From Sphingomonadales bacterium UBA7473 (lineage in GTDB: Bacteria > Pseudomonadota > Alphaproteobacteria > Sphingomonadales > Sphingomonadaceae), in NCBI GenBank assembly GCA_002478575.1, contig DLOX01000126.1:1-8489 (forward strand): a stretch of 8,489 nt of DNA, in the 5' to 3' direction. The notes under the pieces are model-generated. The model searched no databases. It had not been told where the DNA came from and saw only the letters and a program-made list of their open reading frames with translations. Every line of letters starts with the position of its first letter. Position 1 is the stretch's first letter. Of this stretch, positions 6,008-8,489 are shown in pieces. A program made the position numbers and the translations under genes.

Positions 6008-7519
6008 TCAATCAAAGCCGAAGGCGATGCCGACGCGGCCAGTGGTTGATCCTTTGACAGTCGATCCGGCAACACCAGCTGAAATATAGACTTTCGGAGC
6101 CAGTTGCCCAACGACCGAACCGGAAAAACCTTGCTGGCCGCGATAGGTTGCGAGGTTAAAGCTCACTGAGACTTTGCTGTCTGGCACCATCATTGTGCCG
6201 CCCAAGGCCACTGCAGCCGCGATGCCGCCATTGGCTTGCTTGTTCCTCAGCTCGATCAAGCCGCCCATATTGTTGTTGGCATTTTCCAACGCGCTGATCC
6301 GGCTGTTTTGGGTAGTATCCAGCGTTTGGATCGCCGCGATGGCAGAGCCTTGGGTGGTGCTGGTTGCCTGCAGTGAAGTGATCGCGGTCGTCTGGGTGGT
6401 GTTCACGCCCTCGATGGCCGTCATTCGCGTGTCCTGCACCATATTTTGAGACAAGGCGGTGTTGGCACTGGTCTGAGCCGCAGCTGCCTCTGTGCGGGCC
6501 GTGTTGGCCGTTGTTTGTGCAGCGGCGATGGCGGGGCGGATCGTTGTATCCCGGCCCACTGTGCCGGTGGCGTCCACCGTCATGATGTCGGTTGGGCCAG
6601 CTTGAGCAGCGGTAGAGGCGGCAATATCCCCCACTGTGACAGAGCTGCCTGCGCTGCCCAGCATCACTTGATTGGCGCGGGTTGTGGTTGCCGCAAAGCC
6701 GACTGCCGTTGACCCAGCCTGACCCGCATTGGCATTTTTGCCTAGGGCCGAGGCATTGGCCCCCGCCGCATTGGCTTGATGACCTGCGGCGAGGCTTGTC
6801 GCACCCGTCGCCCGGGCCTGCCAGCCAAAGGTTTGTGCCCCGCGACCTGATGCGACCGATTCTGCACCAATTGAGGTCGAGTGGAAGCCCGAAGCATTTG
6901 CCGCTTGGCCAAGGGCCACCGCATCTTCATCAGTCGCGCGGGCACCGCTGCCAATCGCCGTGCTGGTCAAACCGCTGGCCAGCGACGAATCGCCGATCGC
7001 TTGCGACTGCAGTCCGCTTGACACTGCGACCGTTCCAACGGCGAGGGAGAAGTTCCCGCTCACAGCGGCTTGGTCGCCGATCGCTTGCGACTGCCGTCCG
7101 CTGGCATTGGCGAAGGTTCCGACTGCGACTGCAGTGTCACCGCTGGCATTTGCGGCGCCGCCAGTGGCCACCGACTGCCGACCGGAAGCAACGGATTGTG
7201 CACCAGTAGCGACCGCACCGTCGCCCGATGCGTTGGCCGATGACCCAACTGCCGTGCCCAGTAAATTTGCGCTTGCAGCGTCGCCGATCGCAACGCTTGC
7301 CGCTCCGTTGGCCTGTGTTCCATTGCCGATGGCTGTCGCAGTGGTTCCTGTCGCAACGGCGCCATCTCCCACTGCAGTTTGGCCGGGGTCCGCCGCATTG
7401 GCTCCGATGCCAATTGACACTTGTGCAAAGGCAGGCGTTGTGAAAGCCGCGATAGCCAGAGCGGCAGAAGCAACGCTGGCGCGCAGCTGGGTGCGGTTAT
7501 GTTTAGCTGTGAAAGGCAT
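6008..7519 (-). CDS. YadA-like trimeric autotransporter adhesin
   Basis: 503-residue surface adhesin of the type Vc secretion class: three chains together form one outer-membrane barrel that exports its own passenger. Order: signal peptide about 1-32 (ending PAFAQ); YadA head built of 14-residue repeats with the xAxAIGxxAxASG theme (about 34-280); neck motif RANQVMLGS (281-289); a short coiled-coil stalk (about 330-415) with TTQ recurring every 14 residues at 374, 388 and 402; and a YadA membrane anchor (about 418-503) starting at GLIELRNK. The start at 7519 has GGAG 6 nt upstream and a proper signal peptide; the frame stays open further upstream, but that part overlaps the divergent regulator. 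The last residues are FGFD, so the usual terminal aromatic is followed by Asp. Monocistronic, ended by a strong terminator. The head binds an unknown ligand; likely roles are attachment, autoaggregation or biofilm formation. Confidence 0.93.
   Translation of the reverse strand: MPFTAKHNRTQLRASVASAALAIAAFTTPAFAQVSIGIGANAADPGQTAVGDGAVATGTTATAIGNGTQANGAASVAIGDAASANLLGTAVGSSANASGDGAVATGAQSVASGRQSVATGGAANASGDTAVAVGTFANASGRQSQAIGDQAAVSGNFSLAVGTVAVSSGLQSQAIGDSSLASGLTSTAIGSGARATDEDAVALGQAANASGFHSTSIGAESVASGRGAQTFGWQARATGATSLAAGHQANAAGANASALGKNANAGQAGSTAVGFAATTTRANQVMLGSAGSSVTVGDIAASTAAQAGPTDIMTVDATGTVGRDTTIRPAIAAAQTTANTARTEAAAAQTSANTALSQNMVQDTRMTAIEGVNTTQTTAITSLQATSTTQGSAIAAIQTLDTTQNSRISALENANNNMGGLIELRNKQANGGIAAAVALGGTMMVPDSKVSVSFNLATYRGQQGFSGSVVGQLAPKVYISAGVAGSTVKGSTTGRVGIAFGFD
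6990..7102. repeat. Direct DNA repeat within adhesin head coding region
   Basis: Positions 6990-7018 and 7074-7102 match at 28 of 29 bases, the first 21 of them without mismatch. The 84-bp offset equals two 14-residue head repeats, and both copies encode QSQAIGD. Such near-identity at DNA level points to recent internal duplication or gene conversion. Confidence 0.85.
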
Positions 7520-7652
7520 GATTTTCTCCGATGATTCAGGCCGCAGTTTCGCGGCAAAAAACGCACAGTCAGCAGCCCCTCTGCACTCTGAAGAGATGCC
7601 CATGGCCCCCATGGCCTGTGCGCTGGTTAAAGCGGTTTTAAGGGGTTCGTCG

Positions 7653-7670
7653 ATCACCTGATCAGGTGAT
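7653..7670. promoter_or_regulatory. Perfect 18-bp palindrome, probable operator
   Basis: ATCACCTGATCAGGTGAT is identical to its reverse complement. Allowing one mismatched pair, the symmetry extends to 24 bp (7650-7673). It lies 134 bp upstream of the adhesin start and 72 bp upstream of the regulator start. ACCTG/CAGGT half-sites recall LuxR-type boxes, and the adjacent gene encodes a LuxR-type helix-turn-helix, so self-regulation is plausible but unproven. Confidence 0.65.
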
Positions 7671-7676
7671 TGATTG

Positions 7677-7721
7677 GGAAAAGAAGCAAGCGCATACGTC
7701 GCTGAGAAGCCCTTCTTTTCC
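7677..7721 (+). repeat. 10-bp inverted repeat in the regulator leader
   Basis: GGAAAAGAAG (7677-7686) pairs perfectly with CTTCTTTTCC (7712-7721). Inside it AGCG (7689-7692) can pair with CGCT (7700-7703). The stem ends 10 nt before the AGGA Shine-Dalgarno at 7731-7734. If transcribed it would form a long leader hairpin; it could instead be a second protein-binding site. Confidence 0.5.
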
Positions 7722-7741
7722 TCACGCTTAAGGACAATGGG

Positions 7742-8389
7742 ATGATCCGAGTCGCCATCATTGAAGATGATCCTGTGATGCAGGACGTGCTGGCCAATGG
7801 CGTGGACGCGTGCGACGATATGATCGTGAAGGGCATGGCCGATAATGTCGCCGAAGCCACAGGCATGATCGAGGCAGGCGGCTATGATGTTTTGCTCTGT
7901 GATCTTGGTTTGCCCGATGGCAATGGCACCACGCTGATCCGGCAAGAGGCGCTGACAGGGCGAGATACGGACATTCTCGTCATCACCATATTCGCCAATC
8001 AGAATAAGGTACTGGATGCGATCCGAGCAGGGGCGCGGGGCTATCTTTTAAAGGATGAACGCATCGAGGATATGATCGAGGCCATCCGCAATATCCGCAG
8101 GGGTGGATCACCCATCAGCCCGATCATCGCGCGGCAATTGTTGGGCCAGATCAGGCCAGAGCCCAGCGCTCCGCCGGTTTTGATGGCATCGCCTTTGTCT
8201 GAACGGGAATATGAGGTGCTCAACCTTCTTTCCCGCGGCTTTTCAAATGCGGAATGTGCGGAGGTGTTGACCGTTTCCGCCAATACCATTGGCACGCATG
8301 TCAAAAACATATACCGCAAGCTGGAAGTGAACAGCCGCGCGGAGGCTTTATTTGAAGCATCATCACAGGGCCTTCTTGCGCGCGGTTAG
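7742..8389 (+). CDS. NarL/LuxR-family two-component response regulator
   Basis: 215-residue DNA-binding response regulator. The receiver domain (about 2-120) has the acidic pair Asp9-Asp10, phospho-acceptor Asp54 in LLCDLGLPDGNG, the switch Thr82 and the conserved Lys104 in YLLKD. A linker rich in Pro (about 138-148) leads to a LuxR-type helix-turn-helix (about 150-212) containing LSEREYEVL, NAECAEVLTVSANTIGTHVKNIYRKL. All phosphorylation residues are present, so it should be controlled by a sensor kinase. The start at 7742 has AGGA (7731-7734) 7 nt upstream; an ATG at 7737 is followed almost at once by a stop. Divergent from the adhesin, sharing a palindrome-bearing control region, and overlapping the next gene by 38 bp. 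Its targets are not known; adhesin control and self-regulation are the obvious hypotheses. Confidence 0.95.
   Translation: MIRVAIIEDDPVMQDVLANGVDACDDMIVKGMADNVAEATGMIEAGGYDVLLCDLGLPDGNGTTLIRQEALTGRDTDILVITIFANQNKVLDAIRAGARGYLLKDERIEDMIEAIRNIRRGGSPISPIIARQLLGQIRPEPSAPPVLMASPLSEREYEVLNLLSRGFSNAECAEVLTVSANTIGTHVKNIYRKLEVNSRAEALFEASSQGLLARG
8341..8345 (+). promoter_or_regulatory. Shine-Dalgarno supporting a TTG start
   Basis: GGAGG lies 6 nt before TTG 8352 and within the regulator coding sequence. Its quality and spacing are what make the non-ATG start credible. Confidence 0.6.
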
Positions 8390-8489
8390 GGGCAAGGGGT
8401 TTTGGAGCGTATTGGCCTTCTTCTGGTGCATGCTCCTTATCACTCCCACCCAGGCCCAATCGCTCAACGGATATGATATTCAAGCGGTC
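8352..8489 (+). CDS. 5' end of an exported or membrane protein, possibly the cognate sensor kinase (partial)
   Basis: Only 46 codons are in the window and no catalytic motif is visible. The frame starts at TTG 8352, preceded by a full GGAGG (8341-8345) with a 6-nt spacer, inside the 3' end of the response-regulator gene. No ATG gives a comparable start in this frame. The peptide begins MKHHHRAFLRAVRGKG, a basic n-region, then FWSVLAFFWCMLLITP, a hydrophobic core, then TQAQ, a plausible signal-peptidase site, and SLNGYDIQAV. The overlap implies co-translation with the regulator. In such pairs the downstream gene is often a histidine kinase with a periplasmic sensor part, but nothing seen here proves that. 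Alternative: any secreted protein. Confidence 0.6.
   Translation, partial: MKHHHRAFLRAVRGKGFWSVLAFFWCMLLITPTQAQSLNGYDIQAV

Larger units (their letters stand above)
7520..7741. other. Divergent control region between adhesin and response regulator
   Basis: 222 bp between two divergent starts, expected to hold the promoters of both. No convincing -35/-10 pair stands out. It contains a perfect 18-bp palindrome (7653-7670), a short TTAAA-GCGGT-TTTAA inverted repeat (7627-7641), and a 10-bp inverted repeat nearer the regulator gene. The adhesin leader side also has a 5-bp GCCGC/GCGGC stem (7540-7555). Confidence 0.7.

Noticed and set aside
7540..7560. GCCGC/GCGGC stem next to six A in the adhesin leader
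   Set aside because: Read in the adhesin direction the T-run precedes the stem and does not follow it, so it is not a terminator; the 5-bp stem alone is too common to call.
7598..7617. Two CCATGG palindromes close together upstream of the adhesin
   Set aside because: Short six-base palindromes in GC-rich DNA are expected by chance and nothing ties them to a promoter.
6960..7661. 233-codon plus-strand frame antisense to the adhesin
   Set aside because: Its Pro/Ala/Thr-rich repetitive sequence is the mirror of the head repeats; there is no recognisable domain.
7520..7945. Upstream extension of the adhesin reading frame by 142 codons
   Set aside because: It runs antisense through the regulator gene, has no signal peptide at its start, and a Shine-Dalgarno plus signal peptide mark ATG 7519 as the real start.
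1..8489. CRISPR arrays, insertion sequences, tRNA or rRNA genes
   Set aside because: No regularly spaced identical repeats, transposase motifs, terminal inverted repeats or tRNA-like cloverleaf sequences were seen; the only arrayed repeats are the coding repeats of the adhesin.

Overview
The window reads as chromosomal DNA of an alphaproteobacterium, most likely a sphingomonad. The GC content is moderate to high, most of the encoded proteins are secreted or periplasmic, and a TGGTAGCGCTA-type LacI-family operator sits in a glycan-utilisation locus, a pattern familiar from Sphingomonadales and Caulobacterales. The assignment to a group is inference; no rRNA or taxon-specific marker is present.

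Left half (1-5461): a compact beta-glucan utilisation locus built around a 2894-2977 divergent control region. Leftward (minus strand) run a GH5 endoglucanase, a secreted protein made only of two carbohydrate-binding-like beta-sandwich repeats, and an aldose 1-epimerase that leaves the window at position 1. The three are packed with 4-bp overlaps or near-zero gaps and are probably translationally coupled. Rightward runs a large GH3 exo-beta-glucosidase. A near-perfect palindrome of LacI-family type, plus a second degenerate core exactly 42 bp away, lies between the two divergent starts, so one repressor could control both arms. The implied pathway is: GH5 cuts the polymer, the tandem-module protein holds glycan, GH3 releases glucose, and the epimerase equilibrates the anomers.

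Middle (5462-6007): about 545 bp without a convincing gene. It holds a weak terminator-like element after the GH3 gene, an apparently orphan promoter/palindrome, and a very strong rho-independent terminator serving the adhesin gene on the minus strand.

Right half (6008-8489): a surface-adhesion module. A YadA-like trimeric autotransporter adhesin (minus strand) is divergent from a NarL/LuxR-type two-component response regulator (plus strand). The 222-bp gap between them carries a perfect 18-bp palindrome and a separate 10-bp inverted repeat in the regulator's leader. The regulator overlaps the start of a further, exported or membrane protein (TTG start with a strong Shine-Dalgarno), cut off by the window edge and plausibly the cognate sensor kinase. 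The likely logic is that the two-component system controls the adhesin, possibly through the palindrome.
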